Assembly (NCBI GenBank): GCA_029224185.1
Contig: CM055195.1
Location: 1,392,305 to 1,456,304 of the forward strand
Source: Karalla daura
Lineage: Eukaryota; Chordata; Actinopteri; Chaetodontiformes; Leiognathidae
Reading direction: 5' to 3'
Length of the DNA: 64,000 nucleotides
The notes beneath the pieces were generated by a model. The model saw nothing but the letters and a program-made list of their open reading frames with translations. It did not search any database and had not been told where the DNA came from. Shown here one piece after another: positions 13,512-24,446 of the stretch (the stretch's first letter is position 1; every line of letters begins with the position of its first letter). The position numbers were made by a program, and so were the translations under genes.

Positions 13512-14390
13512 CAAAGAGGGAGGGGGGGTTAAACCTCAACAATGTCCTCCACTGCTGCATCACACTCCCCCACAGTAGCCAGAAGCTCAGGAGCTTGTTC
13601 CACCAGCAGGTTCTGCCCTGGCTGGGCTGGAGGAGGCGACCGACCCTGACTGGACACTTAACCCCACAGATCGCCTCAGAATCAAGTGTCTCATCCTCAC
13701 ATTCCCCATATATAACACATATGAGAGGAAAATGCTTTTACACATTTATTATTTATTGTTTTCATAGGCCGTGTCAGCTGCTGCCTCCTTCACAATAAAT
13801 TACAACCATAAATGTGTTGGATTTACTCCTGCCTTCAAAAACACCTCAGCAATATTTTAAATATATACATATTATTTATTTATTTGATAATTCATACATT
13901 TTATGTTTTTATTTATTTATTTGAGAGGATGATTCACAGAGGGATATTGCCAATAAACAGGAACTAACTCAGGTCGACCTCATTAGGAAGCTGCAGGATC
14001 ACAGGAACGTGGTGCAGATTTGTTGTTTTAAACGTGTTAAACGTGTCGTTTTCCTGCCATCTGGACAGCCTGACACTGACAGAGGAAACGACTGGCCACA
14101 GCCTCGCTCTCCTCTTACACATCCTGGTCCTGTGAAGGCCTGGAAGCACAAAGCTTCACTTGTTCCTCTGCTGCATGACACATTCCATGTTCAGATTTTA
14201 TTACTATTATTATTTCTATATTTATTTATTATAGAAGATTTCTGACACACAGAAAGCAGATGCTACAACAATTTACAACATCAACCTTTACTGAGGATGA
14301 ATGTGTGTGAAAAAAAATGTTATTATACAATATTGATTTTCTTATAATAAAATCATTCCGCAGAAAATATCATTAGATGGACAGATTTAC

Positions 14391-14394
<4 letters not shown>

Positions 14395-14437
<43 letters not shown>
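14395..14437. repeat. (CA)n microsatellite
   Basis: About 21 CA units inside the teneurin intron. Confidence 0.96.
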
Positions 14438-14440
<3 letters not shown>

Positions 14441-14824
14441 TCAGTGTCAGATGTAAAATATCACGTGTGACATTTATTTTGACGACGTTAGCAGCAGTCG
14501 TTAACATTAAACACCCGAGTTAAAAAAAAGAAATAAAGGAAAATACCATTCTTCCCACAACTTCATCATAATCCCATTAAATCTAAAATGGGCACCAATT
14601 AGCAGCAAGAAAATGTAAGGGAGTAATGGATAGATTTTCTAATTGCAATTTTATGAGGCTAAGGAGTGCCATAAAACAGAACAAACTGCTCAAACTTTTT
14701 AATTACAGGAATCGGAGCAGTTTGGAGCAGCCAATTAGAGGAGAGGGTTATTTACTGAGCAGCTCTCTCTGTTCTCAGAGTCCAGCAGGGTGAGTGCTGA
14801 GCGGGGCTACACAGGCCCGCTGGC

Positions 14825-14905
14825 AGCCTCCTCCTCTGGAGCCTCCTCTGGAGCCTCCTCCTCTGGAGCCTCCTCTGGAGCCTCCTCGGGAGCCTCCTCT
14901 GGAGC
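14825..14905. repeat. 12/15-bp minisatellite in the teneurin intron
   Basis: Mixed 12-bp (GCCTCCTCTGGA) and 15-bp (GCCTCCTCCTCTGGA) units, about six copies. On the minus strand it reads as PEEAPEE repeats, but it is intronic and has no splice sites. Confidence 0.93.
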
Positions 14906-15269
14906 ACTGTGCCTCTCTTTGTGTGAAGTCGTTGTATTGTGCTCGTCACCGTTGTTTGCAGCTCGAGGTGGACGATGAGGCAGAAACTGAATCAGAGCCA
15001 CTGCTCCTTCACTGATGAACATCAGGAGTGTGAAGCAGGATTCTGCTGTTTGTCACATTACATTTCTCTGGCCTTAAACTGGCTCCTTAGTGCATTCAGA
15101 CGCTTTTTTATTTTATTTTTTTTTTTTCTTTCCACTATCGATTTCTTTCTTGTTTTTTTTTGCAGCCGAGGTGAACAAACGGATGATGTGGGCTCTAAAG
15201 TGAAACACAATCATCTTCCTGTGGCAGCTTCACTTACGACACCACTTAGAGCTCACATTATGGAGATGC

Positions 15270-15276
15270 GTGTGTG

Positions 15277-15333
<57 letters not shown>
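15270..15333. repeat. (TG)n microsatellite abutting the teneurin splice donor
   Basis: About 32 TG units with one CG interruption. On the gene strand the CA array begins two bases inside the intron, at the GTACAC donor. Confidence 0.97.
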
Positions 15334-15335
<2 letters not shown>

Positions 15336-15609
15336 CTGGCCTGCTGTACTCGGCTGCGCTCTCCTTGTGCACCATCTCTTTGACTCTGCCTCCGAACAGC
15401 ATGCGGGAGGGGTCATGGTCGAAGGCCTGGAGCGTCTCGCTGGAGCTGTAGGACTTCTGGGTGGGCACCCGGCAGGCGGCCTCCTCCCGGTCGGCCGAGG
15501 AGGCGGTGTAGCGGCGCTCCCGCTCCTTGTCTCTCTCGCAGTATCGCTCTCGCTCTCTCTGGCTCTTGGACAGCGAGCAGAAAGGCCGCTGCTCCCTCAC
15601 CCGTTCCAT
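15336..15609 (-). CDS. tenm3: Teneurin-3-like, first coding exon (residues 1-91)
   Basis: This exon encodes the N-terminal end of a teneurin, a type II transmembrane cell-adhesion protein that links synaptic partners through latrophilins and other teneurins; this part is cytoplasmic. Direct signs are the opening MERVREQRPFCSL, the ERRYTASSAD segment, and then CRVPTQKSYSSSETL, AFDHD and RVKEMVHKE, which are hallmarks of the teneurin N-terminal domain. CRVPTQ and AFDHD favour TENM3 over TENM1, 2 and 4. The ATG at 15609-15607 was chosen because it aligns with the family start and has A at -3 and G at +4. The exon ends at 15336 with CCAG before donor GT at 15335-15334, leaving one base of a split glycine codon. 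An extra charged run, QRERERYCERDKERER, is longer than I expect at this position in mammals. Assignment to the teneurin family is firm. Tenm3 rather than a fish duplicate or another paralogue is likely but rests on remembered family sequence. Confidence 0.9.
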
Positions 15610-15620
15610 GCTGCCCGCAT
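15597..15620 (-). other. Seven-codon upstream ORF overlapping the teneurin start codon
   Basis: Read on the minus strand, ATG at 15620-15618 opens MRAAWNG and stops at TGA 15599-15597. It is out of frame with the main start at 15609 and ends 10 bases past the first base of the main ATG. An overlapping upstream ORF of this kind normally lowers initiation at the main start. Its own context is weaker than that of the main ATG. Whether it is translated is unknown. Confidence 0.45.
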
Positions 15621-15850
15621 GCTGCGCCTGCACCTCCCTCCCTGCTCCGCCACGCTCTCCGGAGACACGACTGGATTATTTCACTCTCCTCTCCCCCTCC
15701 TCCTCCTCCTCCTCCTGCTCTTCCTCCTCCTCCTCTGCTCTGGCTGTGAGTCTCGCCTTGTACTGATTTCTCCCCCTAAGAAAACTCCACACCTCTGCAC
15801 CTCGGCCGCTCACTTCTGGTTCAGTCCGTGCAGTCTGGCTCCCATTCTAC
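15610..15850 (-). other. tenm3: 5'UTR part of the teneurin start-codon exon
   Basis: On the minus strand a strong pyrimidine tract (CTCTCTCTCCTTCTGCAG) ends at 15851, so the exon carrying the start codon probably begins at 15850 and has 241 bases of leader. The leader is purine-rich, with a GGA-repeat tract around 15690-15735. It contains two short upstream reading frames: MGARLHGLNQK (15845-15810) and MRAAWNG (15620-15597). The second overlaps the main ATG. The acceptor implies at least one further non-coding exon upstream, at higher coordinates. The acceptor position is read from sequence alone, without transcript support. Confidence 0.6.
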
Positions 15851-17061
15851 CTGCAGAAGGAGAGAGAGGGGCAGAGACAGAGCTCAGATAACACTAATCC
15901 ATCTGCCTCATCTTCAAAAGCACACACTTATCCCCTTCTCCTTCCCCCTCCCCCAGCCCTGAAACCTCACCCGTGAACCCCTGCTATACATGACTTCCCT
16001 CCTTAAAAAGATCACCGTCTTATTTCCCTGCTTTAGCTTCCAAAATAAAAAATACAGCTGACTTTTTTCTGCCTGATTTTTTTTTTTGCCATATCTCACA
16101 AACTTCACATTCACATTCGCATCATGCAAAAGTGGTTCTGCTAAATCAAGTGCTATCCTCGCCCTCTGGTTTATTTATTTCATTTTGATGGGGGGTTAAA
16201 GATCTCAAGCTGTTTTGTTGTTGTTTTTCATGAGGCAGGCGTGCGTGCCGGCCACCGGCTCTTTGACATCGTCTGCTTTCACTTCTGACTGAAAGTGGAA
16301 ATGCTGCAGGATCACAACTCACAACACACGCCTCCCAGTGAAACATGCACCGAAGCTGCGTGTGTTTGTTTGCTTTACCAGCCTGTGACAGACCAAGAGA
16401 AAAGTCGGGAGCTGTTGTTGTTTTTTTTGTTTTTATCCTAAATTATGGAACATGTTTCCAGATGGTTCTGCTTTCCCTCGTCAGTAATTCTCAGATACTG
16501 TAACCGCTCCCATTCCAGTCCAGCGGAGGTGAGTGGGGCGTCTCAGGACAGGAAGCAGCTCCGTAAACACTGCTGATTCCCCATCGGCAACTGGACGTGT
16601 TTATATAAGAAAAACAAAAAAACACGTCAAATAAACTCTCCCTGGCCGCTGCACCTGCTGCTCCCAGCGTCCCTGCGTCCGTGCGCCGAGGCTTTTGGGT
16701 TGTTTTCCTCACAACACAAGTCTGGAGGTTAAATGTTGGCTGTGGAGCTCAGAGCGGTTGCGTAACGACTTTTAAGAGGATTCAAAAACATTTTGTACAG
16801 CGTGAACACACAGAGCTGGGTGGGAAACCTGCAGCAGGCCGTGCAAACAGCGAGCCAAGCCACAAGCCATCACAAGGAAGGACGGATTCCTCTCGGTTAT
16901 TTCCTTTGACTGGGTCGAAGCTCGAGTGCACAGGTCCACCCAGAGACGCGTCTACATAGCGAAACCTCTGCGACATATTTCAGCCTGACACTGAGGAGCT
17001 GTAGTTCCTCCTCACATCACCACAAACTCACAGTCAGGGGCTGAGCACGGCCGTCAGGTTA

Positions 17062-17120
<59 letters not shown>

Positions 17121-17125
17121 ACACA

Positions 17126-17164
<39 letters not shown>
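17062..17164. repeat. (AC)n microsatellite with two ACTC interruptions
   Basis: About 100 bases of AC dinucleotides. Confidence 0.97.
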
Positions 17165-17167
<3 letters not shown>

Positions 17168-17351
17168 AGATAAAATCTCTCACTCATTAAAAATATAAAG
17201 ATGACACTCTCACAGGTGGAGACAGAGCTCTAAAATGTGGACAAGAGGAGAATGTGACTAATCCAAAAAAAAAAAAAACCTTGAGTGGATTGTGGATGGG
17301 AGCCCCGGTGTGTCAGAAGTGTTTATTACCAGCCATTTTCCACTGCCTCCT

Positions 17352-17435
<84 letters not shown>
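17352..17435. repeat. (AC)42 microsatellite
   Basis: Uninterrupted AC dinucleotides, less than 200 bases from the previous array. Confidence 0.97.
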
Positions 17436-17437
<2 letters not shown>

Positions 17438-17796
17438 CACACACTTTCATTTCTCTCTTGGCTGAGCTGTAAGACTAGAGTATCAGACTCCTTCTTTCCC
17501 CAAATGAGATCCACTTCGTTTCACATCAAGCATCAAAACCTTCCAATGAAGCCAGGATGGCGCTCTGTCGCGCTGCAAGAAAAGCACCAGCCCCGGGGAG
17601 AGCTCCCGAAAAAGCAGGCAGGCAGCGGCGGGAGGAGGACGGGCTGTGGGGATAATGAAAATTGTGAGCTGTTCTAGGCCTCTTCAACTTATTTTTTCCT
17701 CTCTTTTCGCTCACAGTTGCTGGATATCATTCCGTTCCCCCGATGGGCTGAGATGCAATCAGTGGCACACTCTCCTGTAACCCTGACACTCCATCC

Positions 17797-17799
<3 letters not shown>

Positions 17800-17870
<71 letters not shown>
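17800..17870. repeat. (CA)n microsatellite
   Basis: About 35 CA units; third array in 800 bases. Confidence 0.97.
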
Positions 17871-17873
<3 letters not shown>

Positions 17874-18939
17874 TTTTATGATGCCACAGGACATCTCACC
17901 CACATCTCATCACTTTCAGGAAATTGTGCACCCCGTCCAGATTGGCAGATTAATGTACAGGATGAGTGCGGGCGGACACGCCCAGGGCCTCCTTGATTGC
18001 GATGCCCCGTCTCCTTTATGGACTTGTAAAGAGATTCCCCGTCTGAAAAGCAGCTAAAGCCAGCAGTCCAGCCCACTGAGCTGCAAGCCCCCCCTACAGG
18101 AGGAATTAGATTTGTCCCCTAATCAGCTCTAAGCCCTTGAGTGACCAGGCCACATCCCCACACCAGCACTCCAGCTCCACTCCCAGGACCTGGAGATGCC
18201 ATCTTGTTCCACGGCTAATCAAAGAGCGCTGCACACGGGGACACGATCAGGCAACCAGGGAGACATTCACGCATGTTTAAAGTATGTACAAAAGGTCACG
18301 GGGGCCCTTGGGGGGGGGGGGCTCCATTGTGTTTTGAGCTGGCTTTAAGTTTCAAAGGCTTCGACTGGCCGACAGTGCTGAGAGTAGCGTGTCGAGCCTC
18401 CATGATGCTGGACAGAGTCAGTCTATGGAGAGGGGGGGGGTTCTGTCTTTAATCCTCGTTTGTCCTCAATGTTAACCTCTGGGTTAATGTAGAAGCTATG
18501 GAGCACTGGTTTCATCAGAAAGACTTATATAGAAATAATCTATTTACAGACTTTCTACAATTCATTCACTCACTCATTCATTCCAACAGCCATCAGTGTT
18601 GTTGTCTGTTCATTTTTGTACATGGAGTTTATAATTAATGTCAGTGTCCATTGCTGTCTATTCTTCCCTGGTCTGTTCTATTATGTTTTCTTTCTTTTCT
18701 TCCTTAATTTATACCCTGTAAGTTGATCTGAGAAGACTCCTCAGTCTCCTCAGTTACTGCGGAGGAACCTGAGGAGGAAGCAGGAGCAGAACCACTGACA
18801 TTTCACCACAAACTGAAAACCAAACTGCAGGTTTGCTTCACTCTGTTCCAGTCCACCCTGCATGTTTTTATTCCTGAAGGTGGTAAAGTTGGACCTGCTG
18901 TCAGGAGCAGACGACTGTTACTCAACAAAGCAGGAGCGT

Positions 18940-19190
18940 TGCTCGTTCCTCTCCCCTCTACGCGCCCACCAAGCTTTGATCGTGTGCTGGGACGAGGGCA
19001 GTCAGCGCCCGTGACGGCTCAGGGAGCAGGCGACGCTGCAGGGGGAGAGTCACCCTCAGATCTCCGGCTGCTCAGCCAGGCGCTTCAGCATCTACGCAGC
19101 GCGGCTCTATGCTCGTCCCTACGCCCCCCGGGCGGCTCCAGCCCCGGCCGGACGCCGCCTGCTCCGGAGCTCCGGCCATAACCCATCTGC
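18940..19190. promoter_or_regulatory. CpG-rich block of unknown role
   Basis: CpG is enriched through this block, including CCCCCCGGGCGGC and CCGGCCGGACGCCG. A 67-80 codon frame is open on the plus strand but resembles no protein I know, and neither strand shows a convincing exon. It may be a CpG island or regulatory element. Confidence 0.25.
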
Positions 19191-21589
19191 ACACTGTGAC
19201 GCAGTCACAGAGGCTTCAAGGGAGGGAGTGAGACCTCCTCGTCTCACGTCTGACTCGTAGCTCCTCATCAAAGAGCGCAGCGTGCCTCACTCATCCAACG
19301 TGAGACTCCAAAAAAGACGAAAGCAACATTTTCAAGATGTCTTGGAACCAGTAATTTGTTTTGTATAAAATTAATGAAATGAGCAAAAAAGGCAGAGAGA
19401 GTTATTCATCAAAGGCAAAGATGGGAGAGTTTGATGCTTAAAGGAAGGACGGACGACACGCAGAGCATCTTTCAAGTCTGCTGATTGGTTCTACGGGAAA
19501 TATGCAATTGATTAGTCAAGAGACGGAAAACGACTGCTCAACAAAAAACATGTGAGTCGTTGTGGAAGGTGAACCTGCCTCTAATCTCTGAGTTCATTCA
19601 CTGTGAACTTCCCACATATTTGTTGACTGAAGGTTTCTGTCTGAACAAAAAACGAGCAACTGGATGATTTCACCTTGAGTTCTTTAAGCTGAATAAAACT
19701 AATTTGAGACGGAACAATAGAACAATCACAGTCAGCAGCTGTTGGAGCGCAGAATCACAAGACATCAAAAATAAAGAAAAGAACAAAAGTGACCGCAATT
19801 ATTAATTAAGAGCCAGAGAACCTGGCTTTGGCTCCGAGTTCTCCATCACATGAAACACTGTGAAATAAATAAGCAACAAATGCAACCCCCCCCCCCCATG
19901 CCCTGGGTTCAGGGTCTGCAGTTGAACTTTTCATTTGCAGTCGTAGCTTCTGTTAATCTGTCAGAACAACAGCGCTCCACACACACAACCAATGGATGTT
20001 TACGGATGTGCTTCTGGTTTCATACATTTCTACAGTTTTCTGTTTTCTACCGCTACATCACAGACACTGCGCACGGGCAGACCTCTCTATCTCACAAGAA
20101 GTGTTCCATTGAAACATCAATATAATTAAGCTCCATGTAGCCGTCCGTGTTCCCCAGTAAAACATTATGAAGCTCAGCTGGAGAAAAGCTTTTGAAAATC
20201 TGCTGCAAAGTCCACTCTGCACAGCTGCAGCCGGAGCCGGAGCAAAGATCTTAAGCCTGTCTTCATAAATCGATGATCACAGCAAAGTATCTCTGTTTGA
20301 AGTTACAGCTGGACACGAGGTCTCCTGCAGAATTAACCAGGGCTGTAAGGTAAAGAGGAGGTTAATAAACAACTTCTCAAGGTCGCGGTTGTGCCTTCTC
20401 AACCGGCGGTGAACAGCATGTGACGTTCCAGGTGTGACTTCATCTCAGATCTAGAAACCAGGATCTTTCAGGTCGCTGCTTCTTCAATCTCAACATAAAG
20501 AAATCCTCAAAATGTTTTGTCAAGTGGTTCCACGCAACTGTTTAGTAACTCTGCGGATACTCTGTTACTATTGACTCAGTTTTAAATGAGTGAGTTGAGA
20601 ACAACTTATCTAGATTACCTAATTAGAGCCATTGGCTCTAATTCACATAATACAGTTATTTCTACAGTTCGACTTATCTGATGCCATTGAGTCAGTGTGA
20701 GAAATTGGAGAGTGTTCTAATTACTTGAGTTAATCGTAAGAGTTACTTGAGTTAACACAGTTGCATGCAACCCCATGACAACATTGATAGTAATTCTGAG
20801 GATTTTACACTTTTCACAGGCGCTTTACAAATGTCGGCATGAGCGTCTTCTCATAGTATTTAACTGCTCTCCTGAGCATGAGGTTCAACAGAGATGACAT
20901 GATTTCAATTTTCCATGAAACATTTAGCTTAATGGAGGATTTCCAGTGTTCAAAAGATGCTGTAATCACATTCTGGGCTATTAAATAATGATCCCACCTT
21001 CAGGAGCACATAAAGAATGAATAACACAGTCTGCAGGGAGACACGGAGCAGGCATCAGGAGACAGCCAGGGCGCTGCAGCTCTGACACCACATCTCTGCA
21101 GCTCTATCCTCGCTGCAGCGACCCAGCTGTGATCCGCCGCTCACCTACGTTCCTCGACTAACACGCTTCCTCACGCACGCTCCTCCTGTCCTACACGGCT
21201 TCTCTGCAGGAGGCGCGAGACCAAAGAGACGGAGACAGACGCAGAGCGCCGCTTCCAGGGAGGAGTCCTGATTGGTGCACGGCTGTGAAGCCACGCCCAC
21301 TTTGAACCAGTCAGCAGGGGAAAAAACAAAAGAAAAAAAGAAATAAATATCTTTCACTTTAGCAGGAAGCATTTAAAGCAACAGCTTTCAAGGTCTTGAA
21401 AGGTCTCAAAAGGAATTTTTTTTTTTGGAAGATTTAATTGTTTTTTTCATGATTTTAAAATCATGAACTAAAAAGATAATTTTTGTTGTTTTATTTAGTT
21501 TTTAATACTGAACTCAACAATTATTTTACATCCATGGAATCGTCATCACTGGGACGTTGCCTCAGTGCCTGTGACATGTTTGGTGCAAA

Positions 21590-21652
21590 GCTAACTAAAA
21601 CTGACTAATAACTAACTGACTAATAACTAACTAACTAACTAACTAACTAACA
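21590..21652. repeat. (CTAA)n-type tetranucleotide repeat
   Basis: Imperfect CTAA/CTGA units become a perfect run of about seven CTAA copies at the right end. Confidence 0.9.
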
Positions 21653-21682
21653 AAAGTGCTGGCTGCACCCTGTGACCAGGCA

Positions 21683-21729
21683 GGGGGCCCGGGGGCCCGG
21701 GGGCCCGGGGGCCCGGGGGCCCGGGGCCC
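21683..21729. repeat. Palindromic 8-bp GC array (GGGGGCCC)5
   Basis: Five exact GGGGGCCC units are followed by GGGGCCC. Each unit contains the self-complementary GGGCCC, so both strands can fold, and the G5 runs at 8-bp spacing on both strands could form G-quadruplexes. Confidence 0.97.
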
Positions 21730-21899
21730 AGCCTGCTGAAGCAGCAGCTCCTCTCTGGTAGCTGTATTTCCGCGGGGGCCGCCGCTCCTCCGGCTCACGG
21801 CTCCCTGTCGGTGACCTCTGGAAATAACCGTAATAAAGAGCGCACTCGTCCCAGCCGCTGTGTCCCTCCAAGACCAGCCACCTGTCACGCCACGGCCGG

Positions 21900-21975
21900 G
21901 CCCCTCCTCCTCCTCCCCCCCTACCTCCTCCTCCCTCCTCCCCCCTCCTCCTCCCCCCTCCCTCACCTCCCGGCC
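21900..21975. repeat. Polypyrimidine CCT-rich tract
   Basis: Nearly pure C/T with CCTCCTCC and CCCCCC runs; the complement is G/A-rich. Confidence 0.85.
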
Positions 21976-22110
21976 TGTTTTGGCCGTTTGCCGGAGCACG
22001 GATCAGTCGTCTCCCAGCCACGGGGAGCGCTGGGAGAGGAGCTGGAGCTGCAGCAGATCGGGCCCGGCTCCTTTAACACAGCTAGCACCTCCAACAATAG
22101 CCGCCTCTGA
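21967..22110 (-). promoter_or_regulatory. GC-rich block with minus-strand donor: possible alternative 5' exon
   Basis: On the minus strand this GC-rich block ends CCGGGAG followed by the donor GTGAGG at 21966-21961. Moderately CpG-rich sequence continues on the plus-coordinate side to about 22.1 kb, and a separate CpG-rich stretch lies at 21.76-21.90 kb. An ATGCAAAG octamer-like site lies around 22116. Teneurin genes often use several promoters, so this could be an alternative leader exon. The evidence is only composition and one splice signal. Confidence 0.25.
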
Positions 22111-22286
22111 CAGCTTTGCATAATTCATCTTGTCGAGTCTCTGCCTTTTCCTCCTCGACGCTAGCCCTCTCTCTCTCCCTCGCTCCTCTTTCAGTTTCTC
22201 TTCAGTTCTTCACCTCCTTCTTCTCCTCTCTTTATATCTGTCTCCTCCTCCCCCTGGCGGTGCCTCCCGGTGCTGGGGGAGCGGAT

Positions 22287-22314
<28 letters not shown>
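22287..22314. repeat. Poly-G run of 28
   Basis: Uninterrupted G run in a pyrimidine/GC-rich neighbourhood. The true length is uncertain because such runs are error-prone in sequencing. Confidence 0.9.
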
Positions 22315-22317
<3 letters not shown>

Positions 22318-22624
22318 GGCAGTGATCCATCAGATGCTGCCTGTTTCCCCCTGACACCAGTGATTTTGGAGACACAGAAGTGTTTGTCTGCAGCACGGTG
22401 CCCAGACCCTGTGAGTTCTGGATGCCATCTGAACCAGATTGTGTTCATTCTTTACTGTCGACGCCTAAATCCCACGGCTGCAACATGAAACGAGGAACCG
22501 TCCGCTTAAAATGCACAACTATCACAGTCAAGACTATTTCATTTGTGATTAGTGCATCTTTCACAGATTTCAGGCTTCCAAGTAGAGTGGCCTGTTTTTC
22601 TGGATTCTACAAATTAACTAAATT

Positions 22625-22678
22625 ATAAATATATATATATATTAGATATATATATATATTTATAATTATATATATATA

Positions 22679-22710
<32 letters not shown>

Positions 22711-22739
22711 CACACACAAACACACACACATTTATACAT

Positions 22740-22782
<43 letters not shown>

Positions 22783-22785
22783 GGG
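22625..22785. repeat. Compound (TA)n-(TG)n-(TA)n-(CA)n tract
   Basis: TA runs are followed by (TG)n at about 22680-22695, (TA)n to 22710 and (CA)n from 22711 to about 22773, ending in a further TA run. The TG and CA arms are complementary around a TA centre. Confidence 0.93.
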
Positions 22786-23535
22786 ATAATAAATATATTT
22801 TTAATATGTGCAGAACATCTAAGAGGCCGCCGGGTTAAAAGGGCAGAGAAAGAAAATGAGGAGACGGGGCTGAAAAAATAAAAAGAGCATTTACCAGCAA
22901 TTAAATTTCAGTGGCAGCCACATCCTGAGCTTACCACACTCAGAGCGACTCTCAGGAAAAGATGATGAAATCCTGCTCCATCCTGCATCTCTTGTCTCAG
23001 AGTATGATGCAGAATATTCACGAGTGGAGGAAAGTGATGCAAAGCTCTGATACGGCCGCTGCAGATCAGTCCTGGCTGGCGCCGGCTTCACTTCCAGCAC
23101 ATTCACTAGACAAACAAAGCTGCTCTGACCATGAGAAACAAACTTTATTTTCACTGCTTATTTTCTATTTTCATTTTTTACTTTTTACTTTTATATTATA
23201 GTGGTCAACATCTAATCCTAAGCATTTCATTGTTTGCCTTTTAGTCTGTGCAAATTAAATAATAAAAACGGCGTCTGCCAGCGCAGGATACAACATAATA
23301 AGCTGAGCCGGGATGTTTACAAATCCCCAGTAACCCTTCACCACTGACAGACTCAGTTTTATATTCATTGAATCTTTAGTGGGAAACCGCAAACACAGCC
23401 AAATTCATTTTTTAAAATGTAATTGCCAGGTGTGGACAATCGGAATATATATATTTATAAAAGCAAGATTTTATAATGTTTCTCCTGCAGTATCTTCCCC
23501 CCATCTCCAATGGTAATGGCAGGTTATTCAGTGCC

Positions 23536-23537
<2 letters not shown>

Positions 23538-23575
<38 letters not shown>
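23538..23575. repeat. (CA)19 microsatellite
   Basis: Uninterrupted CA dinucleotides. Confidence 0.96.
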
Positions 23576-23577
<2 letters not shown>

Positions 23578-24200
23578 CTGCAGCGTTTGTCCGTATCCAG
23601 GGCTACCGGTATTGAACCCGGCTCTTATCAGAAGAGAAGCTGCTTCCATATCACACACCCAATTACACCACACCGTCTTAATTCAATGGGCAACAGTTTT
23701 CTATTTGCACAAATTGGTATCACCGCGGCCCTATTTCACACGGGGGATCTGAGGAAGTAATGATGTTCATATACATTTGCTTAATTGAGAATCTTGCCAG
23801 ACGGTGTCAACAATCGTCATTTAATGCTTACTCATAATGAATGGACTCCGTGGCGTGCAGAGGTAAAAGCACCTGTGCAGACCCGTGGCCCCGCAGGCGG
23901 AGCCGCATCGACCCATTGTTACGGAAAGAAATTAAATTGCAGCGACGCCGCAGCTGCATTATAATGAAGCTAGGCATGAAGCAGAGCTTCAGCGGGAGAG
24001 AGAAAACCACGTCAAAGCAGGTAAACAAGAGCGGCTGACAAACCTGAAGAACAAAGGAAGTGTTGCAGGTATCTGGTTTATTTAGACCAGCCATGGCGCC
24101 TGCCTAATTACCGATTCTCAATCAAATCTCAGTCTTCCCTGACGATCTAATCGGGACATCTAGAAACGTCATTACAGCACTTCCGGAGCCGTCAGCAGAG

Positions 24201-24227
24201 CACACACACGCACACACACACACACAC

Positions 24228-24266
<39 letters not shown>
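24201..24266. repeat. (CA)n microsatellite with CG interruptions
   Basis: About 33 units with two CG interruptions. Confidence 0.96.
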
Positions 24267-24268
<2 letters not shown>

Positions 24269-24417
24269 GGCCCAGATCGTCAGTGTATTTGCGATGCTGG
24301 CAGCGTAGGAACCCGAGCAACAGATAACAATTCCAACGCAGAGACGCGCTGAAGTGCTGACACGGGCTGTCATTCAAATGCATCTCAAACAAACGGACCC
24401 TCCCTCCTCCAGCACAG

Positions 24418-24446
24418 TGGGGGTGTGTGTGTGTGTGGGGGGGGGG
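24418..24446. repeat. (GT)n flanked by poly-G
   Basis: A short GT run leading into ten Gs. Confidence 0.85.

Larger units (their letters stand above)
13394..15335 (-). other. Intron between the two teneurin coding exons
   Basis: This is a 1942-base phase-1 intron, starting GTACAC at 15335 and ending TGCAG at 13394. It contains a GT/CA microsatellite directly at the donor, a 12/15-bp GCCTCCTCTGGA minisatellite at 14825-14905, a (CA)n at 14395-14437, a poly-G/C tract at 13496-13511 next to the acceptor side, and A/T-rich unique sequence at 13800-14350. No additional exon was seen. Confidence 0.85.

Noticed and set aside
14807..15022. Minus-strand PEEAPEE-rich open frame between the two teneurin exons
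   Set aside because: Lies in the intron, comes from the 12/15-bp minisatellite, has no flanking acceptor and donor pair, and does not match the teneurin sequence at this point.
15274..15891. Plus-strand 205-codon open frame
   Set aside because: Antisense shadow of the teneurin start exon plus a GT microsatellite.
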